A stretch of DNA of 64,000 nt, taken from Enterobacter cancerogenus. GTDB lineage: Bacteria > Pseudomonadota > Gammaproteobacteria > Enterobacterales > Enterobacteriaceae. Positions within the stretch are counted from its first letter, which is position 1. The number at the start of each line of letters is the position of its first letter. The stretch covers positions 3,348,001 to 3,412,000 of the forward strand of contig NZ_CP077290.1 of assembly GCF_019047785.1 (NCBI RefSeq), given 5' to 3'. Under the pieces are notes generated by a model, which worked only from the letters and a program-made list of their open reading frames with translations, was not told the DNA's origin and did no database searches. Positions 54,599 to 64,000 of this stretch are shown one piece after another. Both the position numbers and the translations under genes were made by a program.

Positions 54599-56344
54599 CT
54601 ATTTCTTCGCCAGTTCCTGGTTAATCATCCAGAGTTCCCGGCGTTCTTCGCTGCTTAAACCGTGCGTGCGCTCGCGGGCAATCAACTCTTCCTGGCGCAG
54701 TTCAAGCATCGAATCAAACATATGGTTGAGTGAGTCGGTGAACGTTTTTTCTGCAATGTCCTTATCTGCTATATCGTCCCACATCGACAGTTTTTCAAGG
54801 GTAGCGGCCTCTTTAGTGCCGCGATAATGCTCTAAAAGCTGTCCGGTGGTGAGTCCTGGCTGTGACAAGCACGTGTTGACCAGTTCTGAAAATAACCCAA
54901 GCCCGGGCAGCTTCTCATGGTTCAAACCCGCCAGCGACGGCACTTGCGGCGCAAGTTCTGGGTTTTGAACCAGCAATCCTATCAGTATACGCATGGTTGT
55001 GCGTTTTAGCTGAGGCGCCGGACGAGCCGCACCGTTTTCAGCAAGTTTAGGCATTAAACGTTCAAGCTGGCTGTCATCCAGAATGCCGAGCTTATTACCC
55101 AACTCCTGACGCAGATAGATGCGCAGCGTTTCGCCGGGCACCTGGCTGATTAACGGCAGTGCCAGCGTACTGAGCTGCGCACGCCCGTCAGGGGTACTCA
55201 AATCCACCTGCGGCATCAGGCTGTTAAACAAAAACGTGGAGAGCGGCTGAGCCTGCTCCATCCGCGCTTCAAACGCCGCTTTACCCTCTTTACGCACCAG
55301 CGTATCCGGGTCTTCACCGTCGGGCAGAAACATAAAGCGTAGCTGACGTCCGTCGGTCATGTAAGGCAGCGCCGTTTCCAGCGCACGCCAGGCGGCATCG
55401 CGTCCTGCGCGGTCACCGTCGTAACAGCAGATGACGTTATTCGTCACCCGGAACAGCAGCTGAATATGATCGGCCGTGGTGGACGTGCCTAATGACGCAA
55501 CGGCATAGTTGATGTCGTACTGCGCCAGGGCAACGACGTCCATATAGCCTTCGACGACCAGAAGACGCGGAGGTTCCGCATTTTCCTGCTGCGCCTCATA
55601 AAGACCGTAAAGCTGGCGGCCTTTATGGAAAATATCGGTTTCCGGGGAGTTGAGGTACTTCGGCAGGGCATCGCCCAGCACGCGACCCCCAAAACCAATG
55701 ACCCGGCCACGCTTGTCGCGGATCGGGAACATGACCCGTTCACGGAAGCGGTCGTAGCTTCGTCCCTGGTCGTTGGTGACCAGCATGCCTGCATCGATGA
55801 GAGACTTACGATCTTCGCTATTGCCGCCAAAACGCTTTAACACGTTGTCCCAGCCGGGCGGGGCGTAACCAATAGCGAAACGCGCAATCACATCGTCACT
55901 CAGTCCGCGCGCATTCAGATATTGACGCGCAGGCTCAGCCGCAGTGTGCTTAAGAGACTGTTGATAGAATGCATTCAGGCCGTCCATCAGCTGATAAAGC
56001 GTTTGCCGTTGATGGCGCTCTATCTGGCTGGGTCCGCTGCCTGCTTCATATGGCACTTCAAGGTTGTGCATCGCCGCCAGCTCTTCGACCGTTTCAACGA
56101 ACTCGAGCTTGTCGTAGTTCATCAAAAAATCGACCGCGTTACCGTGGGCGCCACAGCCGAAGCAGTGGTAAAACTGTTTTTCACCGTTTACGGTGAAAGA
56201 GGGGGTTTTTTCGTTATGGAACGGACAGCACGCATGGTAGTTCTTGCCCTGCTTTTTGAGCTTTACCCGCGCGTCGATGAGATCGACGATGTCGGTTCTG
56301 GCCAGCAGGTCATTGATAAAAACGCGTGGGATTCGTCCAGCCAT
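54599..56344 (-). CDS. dnaG: DNA primase DnaG
   Basis: Primase that makes RNA primers at the replication fork. It has 581 residues. The N-terminal zinc ribbon has Cys40, His43, Cys61 and Cys64 (ACCPFHNEK, YHCFGCG), the TOPRIM domain has VVEGYMDVVAL and CYDGDRAGRDAA, and the C-terminal DnaB-interacting helical domain is complete. The ATG at 56344 matches the E. coli start. An attenuating hairpin precedes it. Confidence 0.98.
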   Translation of the reverse strand: MAGRIPRVFINDLLARTDIVDLIDARVKLKKQGKNYHACCPFHNEKTPSFTVNGEKQFYHCFGCGAHGNAVDFLMNYDKLEFVETVEELAAMHNLEVPYEAGSGPSQIERHQRQTLYQLMDGLNAFYQQSLKHTAAEPARQYLNARGLSDDVIARFAIGYAPPGWDNVLKRFGGNSEDRKSLIDAGMLVTNDQGRSYDRFRERVMFPIRDKRGRVIGFGGRVLGDALPKYLNSPETDIFHKGRQLYGLYEAQQENAEPPRLLVVEGYMDVVALAQYDINYAVASLGTSTTADHIQLLFRVTNNVICCYDGDRAGRDAAWRALETALPYMTDGRQLRFMFLPDGEDPDTLVRKEGKAAFEARMEQAQPLSTFLFNSLMPQVDLSTPDGRAQLSTLALPLISQVPGETLRIYLRQELGNKLGILDDSQLERLMPKLAENGAARPAPQLKRTTMRILIGLLVQNPELAPQVPSLAGLNHEKLPGLGLFSELVNTCLSQPGLTTGQLLEHYRGTKEAATLEKLSMWDDIADKDIAEKTFTDSLNHMFDSMLELRQEELIARERTHGLSSEERRELWMINQELAKK

Positions 56345-56373
56345 AGGCCCCAATAGTTTAGCGACTTATAAAC

Positions 56374-56412
56374 GAAAACAAGCCGCGCATTCCTTCCGGA
56401 AGCACGGCCTTA
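56374..56412 (-). terminator. Internal terminator between rpsU and dnaG
   Basis: Minus-strand GGCCGTGCTTCC/GGAAGGAATGCGCGGC stem followed by TTGTTTTCG. It is equivalent to the partial terminator of the E. coli operon that lowers dnaG expression relative to rpsU. Confidence 0.78.
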
Positions 56413-56458
56413 CGACTATTACTCTGTCTGTCAGCTGAGAGCGTGCGCCCTCAACACA

Positions 56459-56713
<255 letters not shown>

Positions 56714-56910
56714 TCAGCGCCAGCTTATTTCAAAATGGTGCGGAATTTTACTGCAAATGCTGCTGCTTTGTAAAGCACCGAAGCGATTTTGAAAGGGACT
56801 TTAATAAGGGTGAGGAGTATACACGAGCCTTTCTCCTGGATCGAACAAAGTTTTACATCAACCCGCCCAGGCTCTACACTGCGCGGTACTGAAGCGAGGT
56901 AAAACAAGTC

Positions 56911-57924
56911 ATGCGTGTACTGGGTATTGAAACATCCTGCGATGAAACCGGCATCGCCATTTACGACAACGAAAAAGGGCTGCTGGCCAACCAACTGTAT
57001 AGTCAAGTGAAACTGCACGCTGACTACGGTGGCGTCGTGCCTGAACTGGCCTCTCGTGACCATGTGCGTAAAACCGTCCCTTTAATTCAGGCGGCGTTGA
57101 AAGAGGCCGGGCTGAGCTCAACAGATATCGATGCCGTGGCGTATACCGCAGGTCCTGGCCTTGTCGGCGCACTGCTGGTCGGTGCAACCGTCGGGCGTTC
57201 TCTGGCGTTTGCGTGGGATGTTCCGGCGATCCCGGTTCACCATATGGAAGGGCACCTTCTGGCACCGATGCTGGAAGACAATCCGCCGGCGTTCCCGTTT
57301 GTGGCGCTGCTGGTTTCTGGCGGCCACACGCAGCTGATTAGCGTGACGGGCATTGGCAAGTATGAACTGCTGGGCGAGTCGATTGACGACGCAGCCGGTG
57401 AAGCCTTCGACAAAACCGCCAAGCTCCTGGGGCTGGATTATCCTGGCGGCCCGATGCTGTCGAAAATGGCCGCGCAGGGGACGGAAGGCCGTTTCGTCTT
57501 CCCTCGCCCTATGACCGATCGTCCGGGCCTGGACTTCAGCTTCTCTGGTCTGAAGACCTTTGCCGCCAACACCATTCGCAACAACGATAATGATGAACAG
57601 ACCCGCGCGGATATCGCCCGGGCATTTGAAGATGCAGTCGTCGATACGCTGATGATCAAATGCAAGCGCGCGCTGGATCAGACTGGCTTTAAGCGCCTGG
57701 TAATGGCCGGGGGCGTTAGCGCCAACCGTACGCTGCGCGCGAAGCTGGCCGAGATGATGCAAAAGCGTCGCGGTGAAGTGTTTTACGCCCGTCCGGAATT
57801 TTGTACCGACAACGGCGCGATGATCGCCTACGCGGGTATGGTGCGGCTCAATGCCGGCGCGACATCCGATCTCAGCGTTTCCGTGCGTCCACGCTGGCCG
57901 CTGGCAGAACTGCCGGAGGCGTAA
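56911..57924 (+). CDS. tsaD: tRNA t6A37 threonylcarbamoyltransferase TsaD
   Basis: ASKHA-fold subunit that transfers the threonylcarbamoyl group to A37 of ANN-decoding tRNAs with TsaB/TsaE. It has 337 residues. The N-terminal [10 protein letters not shown], the metal ligands His111 and His115 in HHMEGHL, and [10 protein letters not shown] are present. The stop TAA is followed without any gap by the plsY stop on the other strand. Confidence 0.97.
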   Translation: MRVLGIETSCDETGIAIYDNEKGLLANQLYSQVKLHADYGGVVPELASRDHVRKTVPLIQAALKEAGLSSTDIDAVAYTAGPGLVGALLVGATVGRSLAFAWDVPAIPVHHMEGHLLAPMLEDNPPAFPFVALLVSGGHTQLISVTGIGKYELLGESIDDAAGEAFDKTAKLLGLDYPGGPMLSKMAAQGTEGRFVFPRPMTDRPGLDFSFSGLKTFAANTIRNNDNDEQTRADIARAFEDAVVDTLMIKCKRALDQTGFKRLVMAGGVSANRTLRAKLAEMMQKRRGEVFYARPEFCTDNGAMIAYAGMVRLNAGATSDLSVSVRPRWPLAELPEA

Positions 57925-58551
57925 TCAGGAGGAGCCGTTTTTCGGCTCTTTTTTCTTTCTCTTCAGCTTCGTCCAGATTTTGGTCTCCTGGCGACGCCAC
58001 AGGCGCTGAATGTTGTCGTGATGACGCAGCAAAATCAGACAGGAGAGCATCGAAACCGGGAAGGTGAACTGCGGTTTAAACCACCAGACATAGAACGGCG
58101 CGATAAGCGCGCTGACAATGGCGCCCAGCGACGAATAGCCGCTCAGTAAAATCGTCAGCAGCCAGGTCCCGGCCATTACGCCAGTGAGATCCCAGCCGAT
58201 CGGCGCGATGGCACCGAAGGCAGTCGCGACGCCTTTACCGCCTTTAAAGCCGAAGAATACCGGCCAGATATGGCCAACGCAGGCGGCAATGGCAATAAGC
58301 CCCAGCCAGAACGGCGTGACGCCCAGCGCATACGCGCCCCAGACGGGAAGCATCCCTTTCAGAACATCAAAAATCAAAACCGCTACGGCTGCTCCCTTGC
58401 CGCCAATTCGTAGTACATTGGTCGCCCCGGGATTCCCGGAGCCGCTTTCGCGCGGGTCAGGTAACCCGGCAATGCGGCAGACCAGAATGGCGCTGGAGAT
58501 TGAGCCGCAAAGGTAGGCGAGGAGGATCATTCCAGGCGCGATTGCACTCAT
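57925..58551 (-). CDS. plsY: Glycerol-3-phosphate acyltransferase PlsY
   Basis: Integral membrane enzyme that acylates glycerol-3-phosphate using acyl-phosphate. It has about 208 residues with five hydrophobic helices. The three conserved motifs are [21 protein letters not shown] and the later region around [14 protein letters not shown] place the start at 58551 ([14 protein letters not shown]); the frame continues upstream toward folB without support. Divergent from folB, convergent with tsaD. Confidence 0.95.
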   Translation of the reverse strand: MSAIAPGMILLAYLCGSISSAILVCRIAGLPDPRESGSGNPGATNVLRIGGKGAAVAVLIFDVLKGMLPVWGAYALGVTPFWLGLIAIAACVGHIWPVFFGFKGGKGVATAFGAIAPIGWDLTGVMAGTWLLTILLSGYSSLGAIVSALIAPFYVWWFKPQFTFPVSMLSCLILLRHHDNIQRLWRRQETKIWTKLKRKKKEPKNGSS

Positions 58552-58658
58552 AACGCTGTTCCGTTTTGAAAATGTATCTGTATTCTCAGCATCTGTGGAT
58601 AATACGCATAATTCGCCGGAAGTGGTATCCGGTTTAGCCAAAAAGCAGGCAGGTCGTG

Positions 58659-59027
58659 ATGGATATTGTATTTATAGAGCAACTTTCGGTAATCACCACT
58701 ATTGGTGTTTACGACTGGGAACAGACCATAGAACAGAAATTAGTGTTCGATATCGAAATGGGCTGGGATAACCGCGCGTCGGCAAAAAGCGACGACGTGA
58801 ATGACTGTTTAAGCTATGCCGACATCAGCGAAACCGTCGTGAGCCACGTAGAAGGGCAGCGTTTTGCACTGGTTGAACGCGTGGCGGAAGAGGTTGCGGA
58901 GCTGCTGTTGAGCAAGTTTAATTCACCGTGGGTGCGTATCAAGCTGAGCAAACCCGGCGCCGTGGCGCGCGCCGCCAACGTGGGCGTGATTATCGAGCGT
59001 GGCAAAAATCTGAAAGGAATGATTTAA
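58659..59027 (+). CDS. folB: Dihydroneopterin aldolase FolB
   Basis: Folate pathway enzyme that forms 6-hydroxymethyl-dihydropterin and glycolaldehyde. It has 122 residues with [19 protein letters not shown], the DCLSYADI motif and KLSKPGAV containing the catalytic lysine. The ATG at 58659 is preferred over the GTG one codon earlier. Confidence 0.96.
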   Translation: MDIVFIEQLSVITTIGVYDWEQTIEQKLVFDIEMGWDNRASAKSDDVNDCLSYADISETVVSHVEGQRFALVERVAEEVAELLLSKFNSPWVRIKLSKPGAVARAANVGVIIERGKNLKGMI

Positions 59028-59132
59028 CGTCATAATCGCTAAACCATTTTCGGTTATACAGGTCTTAAAGCTGTATCTTTCACGGGAGCCTTTATAGCGA
59101 CCGTTTTTTTATATCTTTTTAGGGGTTTATAG

Positions 59133-59954
59133 ATGAGCGATATGCACTCGCTGCTGGTGGCGGCAATACTGGGTGTGGTCGAGGGATTGACGGAGTTTTT
59201 GCCGGTTTCCAGTACGGGCCATATGATTATTGTGGGCCATCTGCTGGGCTTTGAGGGGGATACCGCAAAGACATTCGAAGTGGTGATCCAGCTCGGTTCA
59301 ATCCTGGCCGTGGTGGTGATGTTCTGGCGTCGTCTGTTTGGCCTGATTGGCATCCACTTTGGCCGTCTGCCGCAGCGCGAAGGCGAGGGCAAAGGCCGTC
59401 TGACGCTGATTCATATCCTGCTCGGGATGATCCCGGCAGTGGTGCTGGGGCTGATATTCCACGATACCATCAAGTCGCTGTTTAATCCCATCAACGTGAT
59501 GTACGCCCTGGTGGTTGGTGGCGTCCTGTTGATCGCGGCGGAACTGCTCAAACCTAAAACCCCGCGTGCGGAAGGTCTGGATGACATGACCTATCGTCAG
59601 GCGTTTATCATTGGCTGCTTCCAGTGTCTGGCGCTGTGGCCGGGCTTCTCCCGTTCAGGGGCGACCATTTCCGGCGGGATGCTGATGGGCGTGAGCCGCT
59701 ATGCGGCGTCAGAGTTCTCTTTCCTGCTGGCGGTCCCGATGATGATGGGCGCCACCGCGCTGGACCTCTATAAAAGCATCGGCTTCCTGACTACCGGCGA
59801 CATCCCGATGTTTGCTGTGGGCTTTATCACCGCCTTTATCGTGGCGCTGATTGCGATTAAAACCTTCCTGCAGCTGATTAAGCGTATCTCGTTCATTCCG
59901 TTCGCGATCTACCGCTTTATCGTCGCAGCTGCCGTGTACGTGGTCTTCTTCTGA
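59133..59954 (+). CDS. uppP: Undecaprenyl-diphosphatase UppP (BacA)
   Basis: Integral membrane phosphatase that recycles undecaprenyl diphosphate for cell wall synthesis. It has 273 residues with about eight hydrophobic segments. Catalytic motifs are [14 protein letters not shown] (Glu17, Glu21, His30) and [13 protein letters not shown]. The ATG follows TTTTTAGGGG. Convergent with cca. Confidence 0.97.
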   Translation: MSDMHSLLVAAILGVVEGLTEFLPVSSTGHMIIVGHLLGFEGDTAKTFEVVIQLGSILAVVVMFWRRLFGLIGIHFGRLPQREGEGKGRLTLIHILLGMIPAVVLGLIFHDTIKSLFNPINVMYALVVGGVLLIAAELLKPKTPRAEGLDDMTYRQAFIIGCFQCLALWPGFSRSGATISGGMLMGVSRYAASEFSFLLAVPMMMGATALDLYKSIGFLTTGDIPMFAVGFITAFIVALIAIKTFLQLIKRISFIPFAIYRFIVAAAVYVVFF

Positions 59955-59967
59955 TGACCGACCGCCC

Positions 59968-61209
59968 TCAGTCCTTTGGCTGAGGGCAACGCGTTTCCTT
60001 CCAGGCCGCAACCGCCTCAATCCGCCGTTTCGTCAATTCTTCCCGAATAGCCGGGCCGGTAAATCCTGCCTCAACCACCTCTTTCGTCGGCACCGCTTTC
60101 GCCACGTTCCAGGCTTCGCGCAGCAGGCGCCCCTGCGGATAATCGCTGGCTTCAAACCCGGTACGCCCGCGCACGTCAGCCTCGCTGGTGAGCGCAATCT
60201 GCTCTACGCGCTGCGGTTTGCGCCAGGCGTCAATGTTGTCGAACAGCTTAACGATGGTGGCTGGCTTCAGGATCGGGAAGGTGTGGATCAGGTCGTGGAA
60301 CTCCGCCACCAGTTTCGCCAGGTCGCGGATGTCGTTAGGCACGCGCAGGCGCTGGCAAAGCCCTTCAACCAGCTTCACCCCCGCCGGGCCGTGTCCGTGG
60401 TGGCGCGGCCACAACGCTTTCGGCGTCAGCCCCTTGCCGAGATCGTGACACAGGGTCGAGAAACGGACGTCAACCTCCGGGCTGAGCATGGCGGCCATGC
60501 TTAACGTCATCAGGGTATGCACGCCGGTATCAATTTCCGGGTGCCACTTCGCCGGCGCCGGAACGCCAAACAGCGCATCGATTTCCGGGAACAGCACCTT
60601 CAGGGCACCACAGTCGCGCAGGACCTGGAAAAAGACCTGCGGGTTGCGGGTGGTCAGCGCGTTTTCAGTCTCTTTCCAGACGCGTTCCGGCGTCAGGTGC
60701 GCCAGTTCGCCCGCCTCGGTCATGGCGGTCATCAGCGCCAGCGTTTCATCGGCAATGCGGAAGCTCAGGTGAGCATAGCGGGCAGCGAAACGCGCCACGC
60801 GCAGTACGCGCAGCGGATCTTCAGAAAACGCGGGAGAAACGTGGCGCAAGAGCCGATCGCGGAGATCGTTTTGGCCGCCGTAAACGTCGATGATCTGGCC
60901 GTGCTCGTCCTGTGCCAGGGCGTTAACGGTGAGGTCGCGGCGCAGTAAATCCTGCTCCAGGGTCACGTCCGGGGCGGCATAGCAGGTGAAGCCGGTATAG
61001 CCCGCGCCGGATTTTCGCTCCGTTCGCGCCAGGGCGTACTCTTCACGGCTTTTCGGATGGAGAAACACGGGAAAATCGCGGCCTACCTGCTGGTAGCCCG
61101 CCTCGAGCATTTCTTCTGGCGTGGCGCCGACCACAACCCAGTCTTTATCTTTGACCGGCAGACCTAATAACGCATCACGAACCGCACCACCGACCAGATA
61201 ACTCTTCAC
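59968..61209 (-). CDS. cca: CCA-adding enzyme Cca
   Basis: tRNA nucleotidyltransferase that adds or repairs the 3' CCA end, with associated phosphohydrolase activity. It has about 413 residues. The class II nucleotidyltransferase site is [21 protein letters not shown], then [12 protein letters not shown], and the C-terminal HD domain holds CHDLGKG and HHGHGPAG. I start it at the GTG at 61209, seven bases after GGGAG; a second GTG at 61215 is too close to the ribosome site. Confidence 0.96.
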   Translation of the reverse strand: MKSYLVGGAVRDALLGLPVKDKDWVVVGATPEEMLEAGYQQVGRDFPVFLHPKSREEYALARTERKSGAGYTGFTCYAAPDVTLEQDLLRRDLTVNALAQDEHGQIIDVYGGQNDLRDRLLRHVSPAFSEDPLRVLRVARFAARYAHLSFRIADETLALMTAMTEAGELAHLTPERVWKETENALTTRNPQVFFQVLRDCGALKVLFPEIDALFGVPAPAKWHPEIDTGVHTLMTLSMAAMLSPEVDVRFSTLCHDLGKGLTPKALWPRHHGHGPAGVKLVEGLCQRLRVPNDIRDLAKLVAEFHDLIHTFPILKPATIVKLFDNIDAWRKPQRVEQIALTSEADVRGRTGFEASDYPQGRLLREAWNVAKAVPTKEVVEAGFTGPAIREELTKRRIEAVAAWKETRCPQPKD

Positions 61210-61269
61210 AGCCACACTCCCGTTTTTTCTTTTCGCAAGATAATACGTAAGTGTGGCAGAGAAGACGAG

Positions 61270-61890
61270 TTAGTTCATCCAGCGGTCTTTGCGCTTGCGG
61301 CTTGGGATCAGCATTGGAAGCACCAGACCCAGCACCAGACCCACGCCCAGCACGCCGCCGCCATACATAAACCACTGCATGATGATGGTGCGCTGTTTGT
61401 CGTCAAGCTGCAGATTGGCGGCGTTCACTTTCTTCTGCGCGACAATCAGCTCGTTTTTCAGTTTCTGGTTTTCGTCCTTCAGGCCGCTGATCACGCTGTC
61501 GCTCTGCGCGACTTTCTGCTGCATCTCTGCGGTACGCTGGTTCCAGGTACTGTCGATGTTGTTCAGCTTATCGGTCAGGGTTTTCACCTGGTTTTCCAGG
61601 TCCGGCACGCGCGTGCGCAGGCTTGGCACGTTGCTCAGCTCTTTGAGCGGGATCCACGAAGTGCGGCCAGTGCTGTCGCGAACCTGGCCATAGTTGGTAT
61701 CTGCATTGGTTTGTAACAGAACCACTTCCTCGCCGGCATTCACCGTGCCCACGAGGCGATAATTGTCTCCGGGGCCACTGCGTACCCAGGTGTTGAGTTC
61801 ATCAGAAACGTAACGCTTTTCTTCAGCGTGCACCGCGGTTGCGGCGCTAAAAGCGAGTAAAGTAAGTCCAATCAGGCGCAATTTAAGCAT
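61270..61890 (-). CDS. ygiM: SH3-domain membrane protein YgiM
   Basis: 206-residue envelope protein. A signal-like N-terminus (MLKLRLIGLTLLAFSAATAVHA) is followed by a bacterial SH3 domain (about 24-90, LNTWVRSGPGDNYRLVGTVNAGEEV), a coiled coil (about 100-165) and a C-terminal transmembrane helix (FMYGGGVLGVGLVLGLVLPML) ending in RKRKDRWMN. The ATG at 61890 gives the standard length. Divergent from ygiF; precise role unknown. Confidence 0.93.
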   Translation of the reverse strand: MLKLRLIGLTLLAFSAATAVHAEEKRYVSDELNTWVRSGPGDNYRLVGTVNAGEEVVLLQTNADTNYGQVRDSTGRTSWIPLKELSNVPSLRTRVPDLENQVKTLTDKLNNIDSTWNQRTAEMQQKVAQSDSVISGLKDENQKLKNELIVAQKKVNAANLQLDDKQRTIIMQWFMYGGGVLGVGLVLGLVLPMLIPSRKRKDRWMN

Positions 61891-62127
61891 ATCAGTCGTT
61901 ATATTCATAAATAGTGGAACGATAGTAGTGGCATCAGTGTCTCTACGCAAAGGATTCATCATCAATCGGAATCATCTGTGTCCTGATTTCTACTGCTTTA
62001 AACTTTTACGCCCGTCAAATTGCTCATTGCATGGCAATTTGGCGCAAAATACTATGTACTGACAAACAAATGGCGAGGAAGTTCGCCTTCATTGACGCGT
62101 CTGTGACGCACGCAAAAGTACAAGGCT

Positions 62128-63429
62128 ATGGCACAAGAAATCGAATTAAAGTTTATCGTCGAAAAAGACAGCGTTGACGCGCTTCGTCAGCATCTGCACA
62201 CGCTTTCCGGCGAGCACCATGAACCGGTACAGCTGCTTAACATCTATTACGAAACGCCGGACAACTGGCTGCGCCAGCACGACATGGGGCTGCGCATCCG
62301 GGGAGCGGGCGGGCGCTATGAAATGACGATGAAAACCGCTGGCCGCGTGGTCGGCGGGTTACACCAGCGCCCGGAATACAATATTGATATCAGCAAGCCG
62401 GAACTTGAACTGGCGCGTTTCCCGGCCGAGGTATGGCCAGAGGGCGAGCTGCCGGCAACGTTAGCGGCGCAGGTGCAGCCGCTGTTCAGCACCGATTTCT
62501 GGCGCGAAAAATGGCAGGTGACGGAAGGCAAAAGCCGCATAGAGATTGCCCTCGATCTGGGTGACGTGAAGGCGGGCGAATGGCAGGAGCCACTCTGCGA
62601 ACTGGAGCTTGAGCTGCTGGAAGGTGACGCGAACGACGTGCTGAAGCTGGCACGTAAGCTGGTGAACCAGTCCGGCTTGCGTCAGGGCAGCCTGAGTAAG
62701 GCCGCACGCGGTTATCATCTGGCGGCCGGGAATGCGCCACGTACGGTGAAAGAGACGCCGATTTTACGCGTTGTGCCGAAAGCCAGCATCGAACAGGGCA
62801 TGGAAGCGGCGCTGGAACTGGCGCTCTCTCAGTGGCTGTACCACGAAGAGTTGTGGGCGCGAAATGTCAAAAATGCGAAAACCCACGTCATGGCGGCTAT
62901 TGGCCTGGTGCGTCATACGCTGGCGCTGTTCGGCGGTATCGTGCCGCGTAAAGCAAGCGCTCACTTACGTGATCTGCTTACCCAAACCGAAGCACTTATG
63001 CTCTCCGATGTGTCGGCACAAACGGCGCTCTATAGCCCACAGGCCGCCTCGGCCAAACTGGCGCTCACTGAGTTTCTGGTAACGCGCGGCTGGCGGACTT
63101 TCCTTGATGCAAAAGCGCAGACCAAAATCGCGGATAACTTTAAGCGCTTTGCGGATATTCATCTTTCGCGGCATGCCGCTGAGCTGAGAACCACGTTTGC
63201 CTACCCGCTGGGCGACCAGTACGGCGATCAGCTTCCGCGTCTGGCGCGTAATATCGACAGCATGTTGCTGCTGTCCGGTGCCTATGACGGCGTGAAAGCG
63301 CAGGCCTGGATGGAGAACTGGCAGGGGCTGAAGCAAGCCATCGAAAACCGCCAGCAGGTCGAGATTGAGCATTTCCGCAACGAGGCCATTTCGCAGGAGC
63401 CGTTCTGGCTGCACAGCGGAAAACGTTAA
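62128..63429 (+). CDS. ygiF: Inorganic triphosphatase YgiF
   Basis: 433-residue protein with an N-terminal CYTH domain (EIELKFIVEKD, residues 4-14, through about 200), the triphosphate tunnel enzyme fold, and a C-terminal CHAD domain rich in histidine and basic helices (about 220-430). E. coli YgiF hydrolyses inorganic triphosphate. It lies 21 bases before glnE and is probably co-transcribed with it. Confidence 0.95.
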   Translation: MAQEIELKFIVEKDSVDALRQHLHTLSGEHHEPVQLLNIYYETPDNWLRQHDMGLRIRGAGGRYEMTMKTAGRVVGGLHQRPEYNIDISKPELELARFPAEVWPEGELPATLAAQVQPLFSTDFWREKWQVTEGKSRIEIALDLGDVKAGEWQEPLCELELELLEGDANDVLKLARKLVNQSGLRQGSLSKAARGYHLAAGNAPRTVKETPILRVVPKASIEQGMEAALELALSQWLYHEELWARNVKNAKTHVMAAIGLVRHTLALFGGIVPRKASAHLRDLLTQTEALMLSDVSAQTALYSPQAASAKLALTEFLVTRGWRTFLDAKAQTKIADNFKRFADIHLSRHAAELRTTFAYPLGDQYGDQLPRLARNIDSMLLLSGAYDGVKAQAWMENWQGLKQAIENRQQVEIEHFRNEAISQEPFWLHSGKR

Positions 63430-63450
63430 TTCTGGCAAGGAACCCCCATC

Positions 63451-64000
63451 ATGGCGCTTTCTTCGCAGTTACAGCAGCAGTGGCAGATTGTTTGCGAACG
63501 TCTGCCTGAGTTATTATCGCCGTCATCCCTAAGTGAGCAGGCGAAGTGCGTGCTTACCTTCAGTGATTTTGTGCAGGAGAGTGTCGCGGCGAATCCGGGC
63601 TGGCTGGCGGCGCTGGAAAGCGCGCCTCCGCAGGCGGAAGAGTGGCGGCAGTACGCCAGCTGGCTGCAGGCTGCGCTTGCAGACGTAGCGGATGAAGCCA
63701 CGTTAATGCGCGTTCTGCGTCAGTTCCGCCGCCGGGTGATGGTGCGCATTGCCTGGGCCCAGGCGCTGGAGCTGGTCAGCGAAGAGAGTACGTTGCAGCA
63801 GCTCAGCGAGCTGGCGCAAACGCTGATTGTTGCCGCACGCGACTGGCTGTATGCCGCATGCTGTAAAGAGTGGGGCACGCCGTGCAACGAGGAAGGGGTT
63901 CCTCAGCCGCTGTTGATTCTGGGGATGGGGAAGCTTGGCGGATGCGAGCTGAACTTCTCCTCGGATATCGATCTGATTTTTGCCTGGCCTGAGAACGGGG
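63451..64000 (+). CDS. glnE: Glutamine synthetase adenylyltransferase GlnE (3' partial)
   Basis: Bifunctional enzyme that adenylylates and deadenylylates glutamine synthetase in response to PII. Only about the first 183 of roughly 950 residues are in the window. The N-terminal (deadenylylating) nucleotidyltransferase core is reached at the end: [24 protein letters not shown] contains the GMGKLG and DIDL metal motifs. The start ATG at 63451 follows CAAGGAA. Confidence 0.95.
   Translation, partial: MALSSQLQQQWQIVCERLPELLSPSSLSEQAKCVLTFSDFVQESVAANPGWLAALESAPPQAEEWRQYASWLQAALADVADEATLMRVLRQFRRRVMVRIAWAQALELVSEESTLQQLSELAQTLIVAARDWLYAACCKEWGTPCNEEGVPQPLLILGMGKLGGCELNFSSDIDLIFAWPENG

Overview
The window reads as a chromosomal segment of a member of the Enterobacteriaceae close to Enterobacter. 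Almost every gene has a clear E. coli K-12 counterpart in the same relative order, from garR/garK through rnpB, tdc, cyuPA, the yha/yqj block, exu/uxa, sstT, alx, rlmG and fadH, and then patA, aer, yqjI/nfeF, mug, the rpsU-dnaG-rpoD macromolecular synthesis operon, tsaD, plsY, folB, uppP, cca, ygiM, ygiF and glnE. Proteins are highly similar but not identical to the K-12 ones. GC is moderately high, and two families of dispersed palindromic repeats sit between genes. The genus is an inference from recall, not from a search.

Layout: 1-2.4 kb holds the end of the glycerate (gar) operon and RNase P RNA with a duplicated 3' end and terminator. 3.0-9.9 kb holds an anaerobic threonine/serine degradation operon, tdcABCDE, which lacks tdcF and tdcG. 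10.2-12.9 kb holds cysteine uptake and desulfidation (cyuP, cyuA). 13-19.5 kb holds pirin-like YhaK, LysR regulator YhaJ, DUF805 protein YhaH, glutathionyl-hydroquinone reductase YqjG, and the small envelope/stress proteins YqjF, K, E, D, C, MzrA and YqjA. 19.8-25.4 kb is the hexuronate regulon (exuR, exuT, uxaC, uxaA). 25.5-33.2 kb holds SstT, Alx with its Mn/pH-responsive leader, a Gfo/Idh/MocA oxidoreductase, YgjP, RlmG and FadH.

33.4-43.6 kb is the main accessory insertion relative to K-12. It contains a complete AI-2 uptake and processing system (lsrK, lsrR, lsrACDBFG), a lone, AT-richer glycosyltransferase-like gene, and a decayed dihydrodipicolinate-synthase-family fragment bracketed by REP elements. 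From 45.4 to 48.8 kb there are two chemoreceptors (Aer and an extra transmembrane MCP), each preceded by a good sigma-28 promoter. At 48.8-51.4 kb the nickel/iron pair yqjI/nfeF is joined by an unrecognised coiled-coil protein carrying a J-domain-like HPD motif. The rest, from tRNA-Ile2 (ileX) to the start of glnE, is core housekeeping sequence.

I found no CRISPR array, prophage, insertion sequence or toxin-antitoxin pair. The least explained items are the J-domain-like protein, the isolated glycosyltransferase-like gene, YqjI without its metal-binding N-terminus, a composite palindrome-plus-terminator repeat that has supplied the C-terminus of LsrK, and a pair of identically spaced inverted repeats in the lsrR/lsrA promoter region.
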